Positions 33,396 through 43,602 of a stretch of DNA of 64,000 nt are shown here, in pieces (the stretch's first letter is position 1; each line of letters opens with the position of its first letter). This stretch comes from Bradyrhizobium sp. JYMT SZCCT0428. Its GTDB lineage: Bacteria; Pseudomonadota; Alphaproteobacteria; Rhizobiales; Xanthobacteraceae. The notes beneath the pieces were generated by a model, which had not been told where the DNA came from, searched no databases, and worked only from the letters and a program-made list of their open reading frames with translations. The stretch lies in assembly GCF_018131075.1 (NCBI RefSeq), contig NZ_JAFCLS010000013.1, positions 1 to 64,000 of the forward strand, read 5' to 3'. The position numbers and the translations under genes were made by a program.

Positions 33396-34871
33396 ATGGC
33401 CAAATCCACCCTCTCCTTTGTCTGCCAGAACTGCGGCGCGGCGTTTAATCGCTGGCAGGGCAAGTGCGAGGCCTGCGGCGAGTGGAACACGCTGTCCGAG
33501 GAGGACACATCAGGCGCGACCTCGATGCCGGTCTCGATCCGCTCCAAACGCCGGGGCCGGACGTTTGCGCTGGAATCGCTGACCGGCAAAAGTCAGGACG
33601 CTCCCCGGCTCTCCTCCGGCATGGTCGAACTCGATCGCGTCACCGGTGGCGGCTTCGTCCGCGGCTCGGTGCTGCTGGTCGGTGGCGATCCCGGCATCGG
33701 CAAGTCGACGCTGCTGACGCAGGCCACCAGCATGATGGCGCGTGCGGGGCACCGCGCAGTCTACATTTCAGGCGAAGAAGCCGTCGCCCAGGTGCGGCTG
33801 CGCGCGGAACGACTCGGCCTTGCCGACGCGCCGGTGCAGCTCGCGGCCGAGACCTCCGTCGAAGATATCGTCTCGACGCTGTCCGAGGGCGCGGTGCCGC
33901 GCCTGATCGTGATCGATTCGATCCAGACCATGTGGACCGATACGGTGGAATCAGCTCCCGGAACGGTCACCCAGGTCCGCGCCTCCGCGCAGGCGCTGAT
34001 CAGGTTTGCCAAGAAATCCGGGGCCACCATCATCCTGGTCGGGCACGTGACCAAGGACGGCCAGATCGCCGGCCCCCGCGTGGTCGAGCACATGGTCGAT
34101 GCAGTGCTGTCATTCGAGGGCGAAGGCTCGCAGCAGTTCCGGATCCTGCGCGCAGCGAAAAACCGCTTCGGCCCGACCGATGAAATCGGCGTGTTCGAGA
34201 TGACGGGCCTCGGCCTGCGCGAGGTCTCGAACCCGTCCGAATTGTTCCTGTCGGAGCGCGACCTCGGCAGTCCCGGCACCGCTGTGTTCGCCGGCATCGA
34301 GGGCACCCGTCCGGTGCTGGTGGAATTGCAGGCGCTGGTGGCGCCGACCACCCTCGGCACGCCCCGGCGCGCCGTGGTCGGCTGGGACCCGAGCCGGCTC
34401 TCGATGGTGCTGGCAGTGCTGGAGGCCCATTGCGGGGTCAAACTGTCCGGCTACGACGTCTATCTGAACGTGGCCGGCGGGTTGCGGATTCAGGAGCCCG
34501 CGGCCGACGTCGCGGCCGCCGCCGCGCTGGTGTCGTCGCTGGTCAACGCGCCGCTGCCGACGGATGCAGTCTATTTCGGCGAGATTTCCCTGTCCGGCGC
34601 GGTCCGGCCGGTGGCGCAAACCTCGGCGCGGCTGAAGGAGGCGGCAAAACTCGGCTTTGGCCGCGCGATACTGCCCGAATCGGCGCGTGGCGAGGCCGGC
34701 GGCGACGCGGGCCTGGTGCTGAACAGCGTCGGTGGATTGACCAGCCTGGTCGCTGAAATTGCCGCGCGAGGCACGCCCAGAGCCAATCGAGAGGGTAACC
34801 GGGAGGCCAATCGCGAGGGCCCAGCGGAGAAAAATGCCACACCGGCGCGATTCCGTCGCGAGAACGGCTAA
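33396..34871 (+). CDS. radA: DNA repair protein RadA
   Basis: The 491-residue protein has the N-terminal zinc finger FVCQNCGAAFNRWQGKCEACGEW, the RecA-like domain with Walker A VGGDPGIGKSTLLTQAT and Walker B IVIDSIQTMWTDT, the RadA-specific KNRFGPTDEIGVFEMTG motif and the C-terminal Lon-like domain beginning GVKLSGYDVYLNVAGGLRIQEP. It helps branch migration in recombinational repair. The tail (EGNREANREGPAEKNATPAR) is a low-complexity addition. The following 166 bases, before cvpA, hold no gene. Confidence 0.95.
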   Translation: MAKSTLSFVCQNCGAAFNRWQGKCEACGEWNTLSEEDTSGATSMPVSIRSKRRGRTFALESLTGKSQDAPRLSSGMVELDRVTGGGFVRGSVLLVGGDPGIGKSTLLTQATSMMARAGHRAVYISGEEAVAQVRLRAERLGLADAPVQLAAETSVEDIVSTLSEGAVPRLIVIDSIQTMWTDTVESAPGTVTQVRASAQALIRFAKKSGATIILVGHVTKDGQIAGPRVVEHMVDAVLSFEGEGSQQFRILRAAKNRFGPTDEIGVFEMTGLGLREVSNPSELFLSERDLGSPGTAVFAGIEGTRPVLVELQALVAPTTLGTPRRAVVGWDPSRLSMVLAVLEAHCGVKLSGYDVYLNVAGGLRIQEPAADVAAAAALVSSLVNAPLPTDAVYFGEISLSGAVRPVAQTSARLKEAAKLGFGRAILPESARGEAGGDAGLVLNSVGGLTSLVAEIAARGTPRANREGNREANREGPAEKNATPARFRRENG

Positions 34872-35037
34872 AGCGGCGTGACCTTACGCCCCCTCGCCGC
34901 TATACAACGCGCGCGAAAGGCGCGTGGGATGGCGTGATATCCGGCCTTGCGGGCCACGCCATATGACCGTCACCTAGAACGGCACCGACACGCCGATTCG
35001 AAGACTTTGAGCATTTACGAGCGGACCTGACCAGCCG

Positions 35038-35667
35038 ATGCCGATAACGATACTCGATCTCGTCCTGCTTGGTGTGATGCTGATTTCGGGGCTGCTCGCC
35101 ATGGTGCGCGGCTTCATGCGCGAGATTCTATCGATCGCGGCCTGGGGCGCCGCGGCCCTGGTCACGCTGTATGCTTTCTCAAAGCTGCTGCCGACCGCCA
35201 AAACTTATTTCAATAACGACACGGTGGCGGCCGTGGTGGTGGTAGCCGGCACCTTCATCGCGACCTTGGTCGTAGTGTCGATCATTACCGTGCGGATTTC
35301 GGACATGATCCTGGATTCCCGAATCGGCGCGCTGGATCGCACCCTCGGCTTCCTGTTCGGTCTGGCCCGCGGCCTCCTGATCGTGGTCGTCGCCTTCCTG
35401 TTCTTCAGCTGGCTGGTTCCGGACAAGCAGCGGCCCGACTGGATCACCGGGGCGAAGTCCCGGATGGTGCTGCAGGGAACCGGAGATTGGTTAATGGCGC
35501 TCTTGCCTGACGACCCTGAGAACACCATCTTAAAGAGATTCAAGAAGAATAAACCCGACGACGATTCAACTGACGCCGAGCCGGCAGCCCCGGCGTCCGG
35601 CGATGGCTACAGCAAACCTGCCCGCGACGGCCTTAAAAAGCTGATCGAGAAACCTGCGAGCAAGTAA
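35038..35667 (+). CDS. cvpA: CvpA family membrane protein
   Basis: The 209-residue product matches CvpA: an N-terminal helix set (ITILDLVLLGVMLISGLLAM, VRGFMREILSIAAWGAAALV) with the typical RGF motif, followed by FIATLVVVSIITVRISDMIL, and a conserved SRIGALDRTLGFLFGLARGL segment. The C-terminus is acidic and Pro/Ala-rich. CvpA is linked to colicin V export and to envelope homeostasis. It sits directly before purF, as in most proteobacteria. Confidence 0.9.
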   Translation: MPITILDLVLLGVMLISGLLAMVRGFMREILSIAAWGAAALVTLYAFSKLLPTAKTYFNNDTVAAVVVVAGTFIATLVVVSIITVRISDMILDSRIGALDRTLGFLFGLARGLLIVVVAFLFFSWLVPDKQRPDWITGAKSRMVLQGTGDWLMALLPDDPENTILKRFKKNKPDDDSTDAEPAAPASGDGYSKPARDGLKKLIEKPASK

Positions 35668-35697
35668 CTCTTGGCCAAAAGAGAGGCGATGGACGCG

Positions 35698-37206
35698 ATG
35701 CAAAACCCTTCCGATCCCGCCGAGCAACTTGACCGAAACTCCGGTCCGATCGATTTGCAGGACGATCTCGAAGGCGACACGCTACGCGAGGAATGCGGCG
35801 TGTTCGGCATCTTCGGCCACCCCGAGGCCGCCGCCATCACCGCACTCGGACTACATGCCCTTCAACACCGCGGCCAGGAAGCCGCCGGCATCGTCTCCTT
35901 CGACGGCAGCCGCTTCCACAGTGAACGCCGGCTCGGCCTCGTCGGCGATACGTTCTCCCGGCGCGAAGTGATCGAGCGCCTGCCCGGCAATGCCGCCGTC
36001 GGCCATGTCCGCTATGCCACGACAGGCGCCACCATCCTGCGCAACGTGCAGCCGCTGTTCGCCGAGCTCAATGCCGGTGGTTTCGCGGTCGGCCACAACG
36101 GCAACCTCACCAACGGCCTGACGCTGCGCCGCGAACTCGTACTCCACGGCGCCATGATGCAGTCGACCACCGACACCGAAGTGATCCTGCATTTGGTCGC
36201 GCAGTCGAAGCGCACCCGCTTCATCGACCGTTTCATCGAGGCATTGCGCACGATCGAGGGCGCCTATTCGTTGACGGCCTTGACCAACAAGAAGCTGATC
36301 GGCGCGCGCGATCCGCTCGGCATCCGTCCCCTGGTACTCGGCGACCTCGACGGTCACCCGATCCTCACCTCGGAGACTTGCGCGCTGGACATGATCGGCG
36401 CCAAATATGTCCGCGACGTCGAACCCGGCGAAATCGTCGTGTTCGACGACAAGGGCGCGCACAGCCACAAGCCGTTTCCGCCAAAACCGCCGCGGCCCTG
36501 CATCTTCGAATACATCTATTTCTCGCGGCCGGATTCCATCGTCGGTGGCCGTTCGGTCTATGAAGTTCGAAAAGCCTTCGGCGCGCAGCTCGCGCGCGAG
36601 AGCCGTGTCGAGGTCGACGTCGTGGTGCCGGTGCCGGATTCCGGCGTGCCGGCCGCGATCGGTTACGCCCAGCATTCGGGCGTGCCGTTCGAGCTCGGCA
36701 TCATCCGTAACCACTATGTCGGCCGCACCTTCATTCAGCCGACCCAGAGCGTGCGCGAACTCGGCGTGCGCATGAAGCATTCGGCCAACCGCGCCGCGAT
36801 CGAAGGCAAGCGCATCATCCTGATCGACGACTCGCTGGTTCGCGGCACCACCTCGAAGAAGATCGTGCGCATGATGCGCGACGCCGGCGCGCGCGAAGTG
36901 CATTTCCGCCTCGCCTCGCCGCCGATCCTCTACCCCGACTATTACGGCATCGACCTGCCGGATCGCGGCGGACTCCTTGCCGCCACGCATACCCTCGAGG
37001 AGATGCGCGAGATCATCGGCGCCGATTCACTGGCGTTCCTGTCGATCGACGGCATGTACCGCGCGATGGGCGAACCCGGCCGCGACCCCGCCAATCCGAA
37101 ATTCTCGGACCACTGCTTCACGGGCGCCTATCCGACCCACCTCACCGACCAGAGCGAAACCGAGCCGTCGCCCCGGCAGTTGTCGCTGCTGGCGGAGGCG
37201 AGCTGA
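35698..37206 (+). CDS. purF: Amidophosphoribosyltransferase
   Basis: The enzyme transfers glutamine nitrogen to PRPP in the first step of purine synthesis. The N-terminal nucleophile is the Cys in LREECGVFGIFGHPEAA, reached after removal of a propeptide of about 40 residues. HALQHRGQEAAGIVSFDG and GHVRYATTGATILRNVQP mark the glutaminase domain, and RIILIDDSLVRGTTSKKIV is the PRPP loop. ATG 35698 is taken because the GAGAGG at 35681-35686 is 11 bases upstream; the TTG at 35671 and the ATG at 35689 are less well placed. It is coupled to cvpA. Confidence 0.95.
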   Translation: MQNPSDPAEQLDRNSGPIDLQDDLEGDTLREECGVFGIFGHPEAAAITALGLHALQHRGQEAAGIVSFDGSRFHSERRLGLVGDTFSRREVIERLPGNAAVGHVRYATTGATILRNVQPLFAELNAGGFAVGHNGNLTNGLTLRRELVLHGAMMQSTTDTEVILHLVAQSKRTRFIDRFIEALRTIEGAYSLTALTNKKLIGARDPLGIRPLVLGDLDGHPILTSETCALDMIGAKYVRDVEPGEIVVFDDKGAHSHKPFPPKPPRPCIFEYIYFSRPDSIVGGRSVYEVRKAFGAQLARESRVEVDVVVPVPDSGVPAAIGYAQHSGVPFELGIIRNHYVGRTFIQPTQSVRELGVRMKHSANRAAIEGKRIILIDDSLVRGTTSKKIVRMMRDAGAREVHFRLASPPILYPDYYGIDLPDRGGLLAATHTLEEMREIIGADSLAFLSIDGMYRAMGEPGRDPANPKFSDHCFTGAYPTHLTDQSETEPSPRQLSLLAEAS

Positions 37207-37209
37207 CTT

Positions 37210-37353
37210 TGTCGTCCCGGCCTAGGGCGCAATTGCGCTCCGGGGCCGGGACCCATAGCCACCGGCCTTCGTTTTTCGAACGCCATTTGATACAATCACC
37301 AATCGCCACGTAACCGTCACGGCGTATGGGTCCCGGCCTTCGCCGGGACGACG
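37210..37353. repeat. Dispersed palindromic repeat, family B (GTCCCGGC type)
   Basis: TCGTCCCGGCC (37210-37222) and a first GGCCGGGACCCA are followed by GGGTCCCGGCCTTCGCCGGG and ACGACG to 37353. The arms can pair over a distance and locally. It lies between purF and the SDR gene, so it may form a terminator or mRNA-stabilising structure. The CCGGGACGACG word is frequent in Bradyrhizobium intergenic regions. Confidence 0.6.
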
Positions 37354-37373
37354 TTTTTGCTAGAGCTTCTTCT

Positions 37374-38114
37374 ATGCCCCAAATCCTCGCCTCCCGTATC
37401 GCTCTCGTCACCGGCGCCTCGCGCGGCATCGGCTATGCCACTGCGCGCGCGCTCGCAAAGGCCGGCGCGCATGTCGTGGCGGTGGCGCGCACGCAGGGCG
37501 GGCTGGAAGAGCTCGACGACGAGATCCGGAAAGACGGCGGCAGCGCCACGCTGGTGCCGCTGAATCTCACCGACTCCGACGGCATCGCCCGGCTTGGCGC
37601 GGCGCTGCACGAGCGTCACGGCAAGATCGACATTCTCGTCGGCAATGCCGGCGTCGCCGGTCCCTCTTCGCCGCTCGGTCATATCGAGCTGAAGCCTTGG
37701 AACGATGTGATGGCGGTCAACGTGACCGCGAATTTTCAATTGATCCGATGCATGGAACCCCTGCTGAGGCAGTCCGACGCCGGCCGCGCCGTGTTCGTAA
37801 CATCAGGCGCCGCCAACAAGGCCAGCGCCTATGTCGGCCCGTATGCCGCATCGAAGGCCGCCCTCGAAGCCTTGGCGCGCGCCTGGGCACAGGAGACCGC
37901 GAGCACCAATCTTCGCGTCAATCTGTTCAGCCCCGGCCCGGTCCGTACAAAGATGCGCGCTATCGTATTCCCCGGCGAAGACCCGGCGACGCTCGATACA
38001 CCGGAACAGGTCGCGGAATTCATCGTGCCGATGTGCGCGCCCGACTGGAACGAAACCGGCAAGCTCTACGATTACAAAACCCGGACGCTGATGAGCTTTC
38101 GCGCGCCGTCCTAA
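37374..38114 (+). CDS. Short-chain dehydrogenase/reductase
   Basis: ATG 37374 gives MPQILASRIALVTGASRGIG, a normal N-terminus; the frame upstream lies in the repeat. The 246-residue protein has the NAD(P) motif TGASRGIGYATARALAKAGA, then DILVGNAGVAG, the catalytic triad SGAANKASAYVGPYAASKAA (Ser, Tyr-x3-Lys) and SPGPVRTKMRAIVF. It is a classical SDR; the substrate is unknown. It is co-directional with purF but separated by a repeat. Confidence 0.85.
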   Translation: MPQILASRIALVTGASRGIGYATARALAKAGAHVVAVARTQGGLEELDDEIRKDGGSATLVPLNLTDSDGIARLGAALHERHGKIDILVGNAGVAGPSSPLGHIELKPWNDVMAVNVTANFQLIRCMEPLLRQSDAGRAVFVTSGAANKASAYVGPYAASKAALEALARAWAQETASTNLRVNLFSPGPVRTKMRAIVFPGEDPATLDTPEQVAEFIVPMCAPDWNETGKLYDYKTRTLMSFRAPS

Positions 38115-38125
38115 GTCTTCACCGC

Positions 38126-38238
38126 GTCATTGCGCGCGAAGCGAAGCAATCCATTCTTTCTTTGTTCGGATAGATGGATTGCTTCGCGGAGCCTGTCATC
38201 GGGCGCGCGTTCGCGCGACCCGGTGGCTCGCAATGACT
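38126..38238. repeat. Dispersed palindromic repeat, family C (ATTGCG...CGCAAT)
   Basis: GCGTCATTGCGCGCGAAGCG and GAAGCAATCCA face TGGATTGCTTCGCGG and GCTCGCAATGAC, with an inner GGGCGCGCGTTCGCGCGACC palindrome. This composite stem is a well-known type in Bradyrhizobium and Rhodopseudomonas genomes. It fills most of the gap between the SDR and the NHL-repeat gene. Confidence 0.7.
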
Positions 38239-38327
38239 GTTCGTACCGTTGACTCCTCCCCTGCCCCGCGATTGACTGCCCGCCCAAGCGGGAGCAACCC
38301 GCCAAGAAGATCAAGGGAGGAAGCATC

Positions 38328-39485
38328 ATGCCGATGCATCATCGCGCGCGCTCGATACCTGCCGTCCAACATCTCAGCAAAACGATTCTTGCAGGCCTGA
38401 CCGCCGCGACACTGATTGGCATCACAGCGACGCCGCTTCCTGCGCTCGCCGGCGATGTTCCGACCTTCGCGGTCGATGCCTCCTGGCCAAAGCCGCTGCC
38501 GAACAACTGGATCCTCGGCCAGGTCGGCGGCATCGCCGTCGATTCCAAGGATCACATCTGGGTCATCCATCGTCGGCGCTCGCTGACCGACGACGAGAAA
38601 GGCGCAGCGCTGACGCCGCCGCGTTCAAAGTGCTGTGTCTCGGCGCCGCCTGTGCTGGAGTTCGACGCCGAGGGTAATCTGCTGCGCTCATGGGGCGGTG
38701 CGGGCGAAGGCTATGAATGGGTCGGCCGCGAACATGGCATCGAAGTCGACGAGAAGGGTTTTGTCTGGGTCGGCGGCAATGCCGACAATGACAACGCGGT
38801 TCTCAAATTCACCCTCGACGGCAAGTTCGTGATGCAGATCGGCAAGATCGCGCCGAGCAAGGGGTCCAACGACACCACGCAACTCGGCAAACCTGCCGAG
38901 ACCGCGGTCGATAAGGATGCCAACGAGATCTACATCGCCGACGGCTACGGCAACCGCCGCGTCATCGTGTTCGATGCCACGTCAGGCGCCTACAAGCGGC
39001 ACTGGGGCGCTTATGGCAAGCCGCCGAACGACGACAAGCAGCCGCCCTATGATCCCAAGGCGCCGGTTGCCCAGCAATTCGCCAATCCCGTGCATTGCGT
39101 AAAGCTCACCAATGACGGGATGGTCTATGTCTGCGACCGCATCAACAACCGCATCCAGGTGTTCAAGAAGGATGGAACTTTCGTAAAGGAATGGTTCTTC
39201 GAGAAGAACACACTCGGCAATGGCGCGGTGTGGGACATCGCGGTTTGGCCTGATCCGAAACAGACCTATTTGTTGAGCGCCGACGGCGAAAACAACGAAA
39301 TCCGGGTGCTGAAGCGCGACGACGGTACCGTGGTCGGGAGTTTTGGACGCAGCGGCCGCAATGCCGGACAGTTCCACTGGATTCACGCCATGGCCGTGGA
39401 TTCCAAGGGCAACGTCTATACCGCCGAAGTCGACACCGGAAAGCGCATCCAGAAATTCAAGCTGACATCGGACGCGCTACGATAG
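38328..39485 (+). CDS. Secreted NHL-repeat (six-bladed propeller) protein
   Basis: GGGAGG precedes ATG 38328. The 385-residue product has a signal peptide (TILAGLTAATLIGITATPLPALA) and then repeated propeller blades, for example WILGQVGGIAVDSKDHIWVIH, REHGIEVDEKGFVWVGG, KPAETAVDKDANEIYIADGYG, NPVHCVKLTNDGMVYVCDR and FHWIHAMAVDSKGNVYTAEV. It resembles the peptidyl-alpha-hydroxyglycine lyase-like and NHL family proteins of rhizobia. A lyase or ligand-binding role in the periplasm is possible. It lies 105 bases before a solute-binding protein gene, and may be co-transcribed. Confidence 0.8.
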   Translation: MPMHHRARSIPAVQHLSKTILAGLTAATLIGITATPLPALAGDVPTFAVDASWPKPLPNNWILGQVGGIAVDSKDHIWVIHRRRSLTDDEKGAALTPPRSKCCVSAPPVLEFDAEGNLLRSWGGAGEGYEWVGREHGIEVDEKGFVWVGGNADNDNAVLKFTLDGKFVMQIGKIAPSKGSNDTTQLGKPAETAVDKDANEIYIADGYGNRRVIVFDATSGAYKRHWGAYGKPPNDDKQPPYDPKAPVAQQFANPVHCVKLTNDGMVYVCDRINNRIQVFKKDGTFVKEWFFEKNTLGNGAVWDIAVWPDPKQTYLLSADGENNEIRVLKRDDGTVVGSFGRSGRNAGQFHWIHAMAVDSKGNVYTAEVDTGKRIQKFKLTSDALR

Positions 39486-39589
39486 GTGGATTGCCGGGAG
39501 CTTCCGGAACCACTACCACCATCTCAGTCATATGCCGGGCGTGGACCTCCCAAAGAAGGCCACCCGGCGACCATAGATGGAGGAAATAC

Positions 39590-40816
39590 ATGACTGCATT
39601 CACCGCGCGGCGGCTCGCCGCGCTGCTTGCCGTTGCCGGCGTCAGCTTGGCTGCGCCCGCCTACGCCCAGGACAAGGCCGTCAAGATCGGCGTGCTGAAC
39701 GACATGTCGAGCCTTTACGCCGATATCGGCGGCCCCAATTCGGTGGTCGCGGTCAAGATGGCGATCGAGGATTCCGGCCTGCTCAAGAAAGGCTGGAAGA
39801 TCGACGTCGTCAGCGGCGATCATCAGAACAAGCCCGACGTCGGCGTCAACATCGCCAGGCAGTGGATCGACAACGACAAGGTCGATGCGATCGCCGATAC
39901 GCCGAACTCCGGCGTGGCTCTCGCCGTCAGCAACCTCGTCAAGGAGAAGAACATCGCGCTGCTCAATTCGGGCGCCGCGACAGCCGATCTCACCGGCAAG
40001 GCCTGTACGCCGAACACGATCTCCTTCACCTACGACACTTACATGCTCGCCAACGGCACCGGTAAGGCACTCACCAAATCCGGCGGCGACACCTGGTTCT
40101 TCCTGACCGCCGATTACGCCTTCGGCCACGCACTGGAGCGCGATACTTCCGCTGTTGTCACCGCCAATGGCGGCAAGGTGCTCGGCGGCGTCAAGCATCC
40201 GATCAACACCTCGGATTTCTCCTCGTTCCTGCTGCAGGCACAGGCATCCAAGGCCAAGGTCGTCGGCCTCGCCAACGCCGGCGGCGACACCACCAACGCG
40301 ATCAAGCAGGCTTCCGAGTTCGGCATCGTCGCCGGTGGCCAGAAGCTGGCAGCGCTGCTGCTGTTCATCAACGACGTGCATTCGCTGGGATTGAAGACGG
40401 CGCAAGGCCTGACCTTCACGGAATCCTTTTACTGGGACCTGAACGACCACACCCGCGCCTTCTCGAAGCGGTTTGCCGCACTGGCGAGCAAAAATGCCAT
40501 GCCGTCGATGACGCAAGCCGGCAACTACGCCATGGTGCTGCATTATCTCAAGGCGATGGAAGCGCTCGGCGGCAATCCGCATGACGGCGCCAAGGTGATC
40601 GCCAAGATGAAGGAACTGCCGACCGACGATCCCCTGTTCGGCAAGGGCCCGCTGCGCGCCGACGGCCGCCGTCTCATTCCGGCCTATCTGTTCGAAGTGA
40701 AGAAGCCGGAAGAGTCGAAGGGTCCGTGGGACTATTACAAGCAGATCGCCACGATCGCCCCGGAAGACGCCGCCAAGCCGCTCGAGGCCAGCGACTGTCC
40801 GCTGGTGAAGAAGTAA
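39590..40816 (+). CDS. Branched-chain amino-acid ABC transporter substrate-binding protein (orphan)
   Basis: GGAGG precedes ATG 39590 by six bases. The 408-residue protein has a signal peptide (RLAALLAVAGVSLAAPAYAQ) and the periplasmic-binding type I fold: KIGVLNDMSSLYADIGGPNS, GVNIARQWIDNDKVDAIADT, NSGAATADLTGKACTPN, GDTWFFLTADYAFGHALERD and VVGLANAGGDTTNAIKQASE. It is clearly a paralog of the binding protein at 55322-56539. No permease or ATPase gene is near it, so it may share the distant Liv machinery. The ligand is unknown and may be other than an amino acid. Confidence 0.88.
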   Translation: MTAFTARRLAALLAVAGVSLAAPAYAQDKAVKIGVLNDMSSLYADIGGPNSVVAVKMAIEDSGLLKKGWKIDVVSGDHQNKPDVGVNIARQWIDNDKVDAIADTPNSGVALAVSNLVKEKNIALLNSGAATADLTGKACTPNTISFTYDTYMLANGTGKALTKSGGDTWFFLTADYAFGHALERDTSAVVTANGGKVLGGVKHPINTSDFSSFLLQAQASKAKVVGLANAGGDTTNAIKQASEFGIVAGGQKLAALLLFINDVHSLGLKTAQGLTFTESFYWDLNDHTRAFSKRFAALASKNAMPSMTQAGNYAMVLHYLKAMEALGGNPHDGAKVIAKMKELPTDDPLFGKGPLRADGRRLIPAYLFEVKKPEESKGPWDYYKQIATIAPEDAAKPLEASDCPLVKK

Positions 40817-40822
40817 TAAGTG

Positions 40823-40912
40823 GTAGGGTGGGCAAAGGCGCGAAAGCGCCGTGCCCACCATGTATCCCATTTAACGTGAGATGGTGGGCACGCTTCGCTT
40901 TGCCCACCCTAC
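40823..40912. terminator. Long inverted repeat, bidirectional terminator candidate
   Basis: The arms GTAGGGTGGGCAAAG (40823-40837) and CTTTGCCCACCCTAC (40898-40912) are exactly complementary, with inner arms GTGCCCACCAT and ATGGTGGGCAC continuing the stem. It sits between the convergent binding-protein and MFS genes. This repeat is a known dispersed type in the group. Confidence 0.7.
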
Positions 40913-40918
40913 GATCGC

Positions 40919-42169
40919 CTAGCTCTTCGGCCGTTCGGCCAGCGTCCGCCACGCAACCAACAGCGCCAGCGCCAATAGCGCCGCGGCCAGCAGGAACGGC
41001 GCGCCCGGCATTTTCACCGGCGCAGACTCGCTGATGAAATAGGCAAAGATCAGCGTGAACAAAAACGGTCCCACCATCTGGGCAACGCTGTTGACGCTGT
41101 TGGTGGCGCCCTGCAACTGGCCCTGCTGATCGGGCGCGACCAGTTGCGTGGTGAGCGACTGGATCGCCGCGCCGGCAATGCCCCACAACGCCATCACGGG
41201 AATGCCGGCCCAGAACAGCGGACCGGTCGGCGCCGTGCCATAGATCAGGAAACCTAGCGCACCGCAGCCGAGCCCGAGCAGCAGCGCGCGGCGTTCGCCA
41301 AGGCGCCCAACGATCGGCCCGACGCCCGCGCCCTGCACCACCATGGCGCAGACACCGACCAGCGCCAGCGTCAGCCCGACGGTCTTGGTGTCCCAACCAT
41401 AGCGATAGGTCGCGTAGAGCACGTAGGTCGAGGGCAGCACGACATGCGCGACCTGGCTAAAGAAATTCGCCAGCGAAAGGCCTGCGAGAATCCGGTTGGA
41501 GCGCAACAGATGCAGCGCACCGAGCGGATTGGCGCTCTTCCATTGGAACGGCGCGCGCCGTTCCGGCGGCAACGACTCCGGCAAGATCAGCCAGCCGTAA
41601 AGCGTATTGGCAAAACTCAGGCCCGCCGCAACCCAGAACGGCAGCCGCGGATCCATGTCACCGAGCAGGCCACCGACGGCCGGGCCGAGAATAAATCCGG
41701 CGCCGAACGCCGCACCGATCTTGCCGAACACGGCAGCGCGTCGTTCCGGCGGCGTCACGTCGGCGATGTAGGCAAAGGCCGTCGAGATACTGGCCGAAGT
41801 GATGCCCGAGATCACGCGGCCGATGAACAGCCACAGCAGCGACGGCGCCAGCGCCATCAGCACATAGTCCAGCGCCAGTCCGAAATTGGACAGCAGCACC
41901 ACCGGCCGGCGGCCGAACCGGTCGGACAAGGCGCCGAGGATCGGCGAGAAGATGAACTGCATCACCGCCCAGGCGGTGCCGAACAATCCGAAGACCCGCG
42001 CGGCGGTCGCGGTATCGTTGTCGACGAAGCTTTCGACCAGCTTGGGCAAGATCGGCAGGATCAGGCCGAGCGCGAACATGTCGAGCAGGATGGTAACGAA
42101 AATGAAGATGGCGGCGCCGCTGCGCACCGGCGGCATCCCGGTCGCGCGTTCCGAGGCCACCTCGTTCAC
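40919..42169 (-). CDS. MFS transporter, TetA-like subfamily
   Basis: The 416-residue protein has 12 membrane helices and the motifs of the TetA-type drug efflux group: [40 protein letters not shown] (motif A), [40 protein letters not shown] and the [12 protein letters not shown] motif C. The start is GTG 42169, overlapping the Der stop as GTGA. It may export a drug or another compound; there is no adjacent TetR of its own. It follows Der, which is unrelated in function. Confidence 0.82.
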   Translation of the reverse strand: MNEVASERATGMPPVRSGAAIFIFVTILLDMFALGLILPILPKLVESFVDNDTATAARVFGLFGTAWAVMQFIFSPILGALSDRFGRRPVVLLSNFGLALDYVLMALAPSLLWLFIGRVISGITSASISTAFAYIADVTPPERRAAVFGKIGAAFGAGFILGPAVGGLLGDMDPRLPFWVAAGLSFANTLYGWLILPESLPPERRAPFQWKSANPLGALHLLRSNRILAGLSLANFFSQVAHVVLPSTYVLYATYRYGWDTKTVGLTLALVGVCAMVVQGAGVGPIVGRLGERRALLLGLGCGALGFLIYGTAPTGPLFWAGIPVMALWGIAGAAIQSLTTQLVAPDQQGQLQGATNSVNSVAQMVGPFLFTLIFAYFISESAPVKMPGAPFLLAAALLALALLVAWRTLAERPKS

Positions 42170-43551
42170 GATGGCCGTTTGCGCTTGTGGGCGAACGGAT
42201 TGGCCTTCTCGCGCAGCATGATGCGGATCGGCGTTCCCGGCAGATCAAAGGCCTCACGCATGCTGTTGGTGAGATAGCGCAAGTAAGATGTCGGCACCGC
42301 GTCGGCGCGCGAGCAGAACAGGATGAAACTCGGAGGCCGCGCCTTGGCTTGCGTGATGTAGTTCAACTTCAGCCGGCGGCCCGACACCGAGGGCGGCGGA
42401 TTGGCATCGACCGCCTGTTCGAACCAGCGATTGAGGGCTGCCGTCGGCACGCGCTTGTTCCAGACCGCATAGGCTTGCTCGATCGCGGTCATCAGCCGAT
42501 CGATGCCCTCACCCATCAGGCCAGACACCGCCACGACCGGCGCGCCCTTCATCTGCGGCAGCAAATGATCGACATCGGTGCGCAGCCCCGAAACGAGGCT
42601 GCCTTTCTTCTCCATCAAATCCCACTTATTGACGGCAAGCACGACCGCGCGTCCCTCGCGCTCGATCAGATCGGCGATCCGCAAATCCTGTTCCTCGAAC
42701 CGGTTCTGCGCATCCATCATCATGACAACCACTTCGGCAAAGCGCACCGCGCGCAGCGCGTCCGCCACCGATAGCTTCTCCAGCTTCTCATCGATCCGCG
42801 CCCGCCGCCGCAAGCCGGCGGTATCGAACACGCGGAAGTCGCGCCCCTGCCAGGTCACCTCGACCGAAATGGAATCGCGGGTGGTGCCGGCCTCGGCGCT
42901 GGTCAGCAGCCGCTCCTCGCCGAGCAGACGATTGATCAGCGTCGATTTACCGGCGTTGGGACGACCGACGATCGCGACGCGGATCGGACGCTTGGCGAAA
43001 TCCTCGTCTGATACGATGATGTCGTCATCGTCAAATTCCTCACCCTCCTCGGTGGGATCCGGCATCAGCACGCGCAGTGCGTCGTAGAGATCGCTGAGGC
43101 CCTCGCCATGTTCGGCCGAGATCTGCACGGGATCGCCGAGGCCCAGCGCGTAGGATTCCATCGCGCCGACTTCGCCGTGCCTGCCTTCGCTCTTGTTGGC
43201 GACCAGCACCACCGGCTTGTTGGCGCGGCGGGCGAAATCGGCAAAGGCACGGTCGTTCGGCGTAAGTCCGGCCCGCGCGTCGATCACGAACATCAGCGCG
43301 TCGGCAAGCGCAATCGCGGTTTCGGTCTGCTCCTGCATCCGCGCGGTGAGCGAGCCCCTGGCGCCTTCGTCGAGGCCGGCGGTGTCGATCACGGTGAATT
43401 CGAGATCGCCCAGGCGCCCATTGCCCTCGCGGCGGTCCCGGGTGACGCCGGGTTCGTCGTCGACCAGCGCGAGCTTCTGCCCGACCAGCCGGTTGAACAG
43501 CGTCGACTTTCCGACATTGGGCCGGCCGATGATGGCAATCGTAAAGGGCAT
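42166..43551 (-). CDS. der: Ribosome biogenesis GTPase Der (EngA)
   Basis: ATG 43551 gives [20 protein letters not shown]. The 461-residue protein contains two G domains: the first has [28 protein letters not shown] and ANKSEG; the second has [31 protein letters not shown] and VNKWDLME. The C-terminal KH-like domain ends with the basic tail HKRKRPS. Der assists 50S subunit assembly. The linker between the G domains is acidic ([17 protein letters not shown]). It belongs to the minus-strand cluster with the lipoprotein and YfgM-like genes. Confidence 0.95.
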   Translation of the reverse strand: MPFTIAIIGRPNVGKSTLFNRLVGQKLALVDDEPGVTRDRREGNGRLGDLEFTVIDTAGLDEGARGSLTARMQEQTETAIALADALMFVIDARAGLTPNDRAFADFARRANKPVVLVANKSEGRHGEVGAMESYALGLGDPVQISAEHGEGLSDLYDALRVLMPDPTEEGEEFDDDDIIVSDEDFAKRPIRVAIVGRPNAGKSTLINRLLGEERLLTSAEAGTTRDSISVEVTWQGRDFRVFDTAGLRRRARIDEKLEKLSVADALRAVRFAEVVVMMMDAQNRFEEQDLRIADLIEREGRAVVLAVNKWDLMEKKGSLVSGLRTDVDHLLPQMKGAPVVAVSGLMGEGIDRLMTAIEQAYAVWNKRVPTAALNRWFEQAVDANPPPSVSGRRLKLNYITQAKARPPSFILFCSRADAVPTSYLRYLTNSMREAFDLPGTPIRIMLREKANPFAHKRKRPS

Positions 43552-43602
43552 AAATAAATCCAAACACCCTTTTTGAAGGACGTGTCAATCGAACGAAACG
43601 AT

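Noticed and set aside
35851..36990. 379-codon minus-strand frame
   Set aside because: Antisense of purF; His/Asp/Arg-rich shadow.
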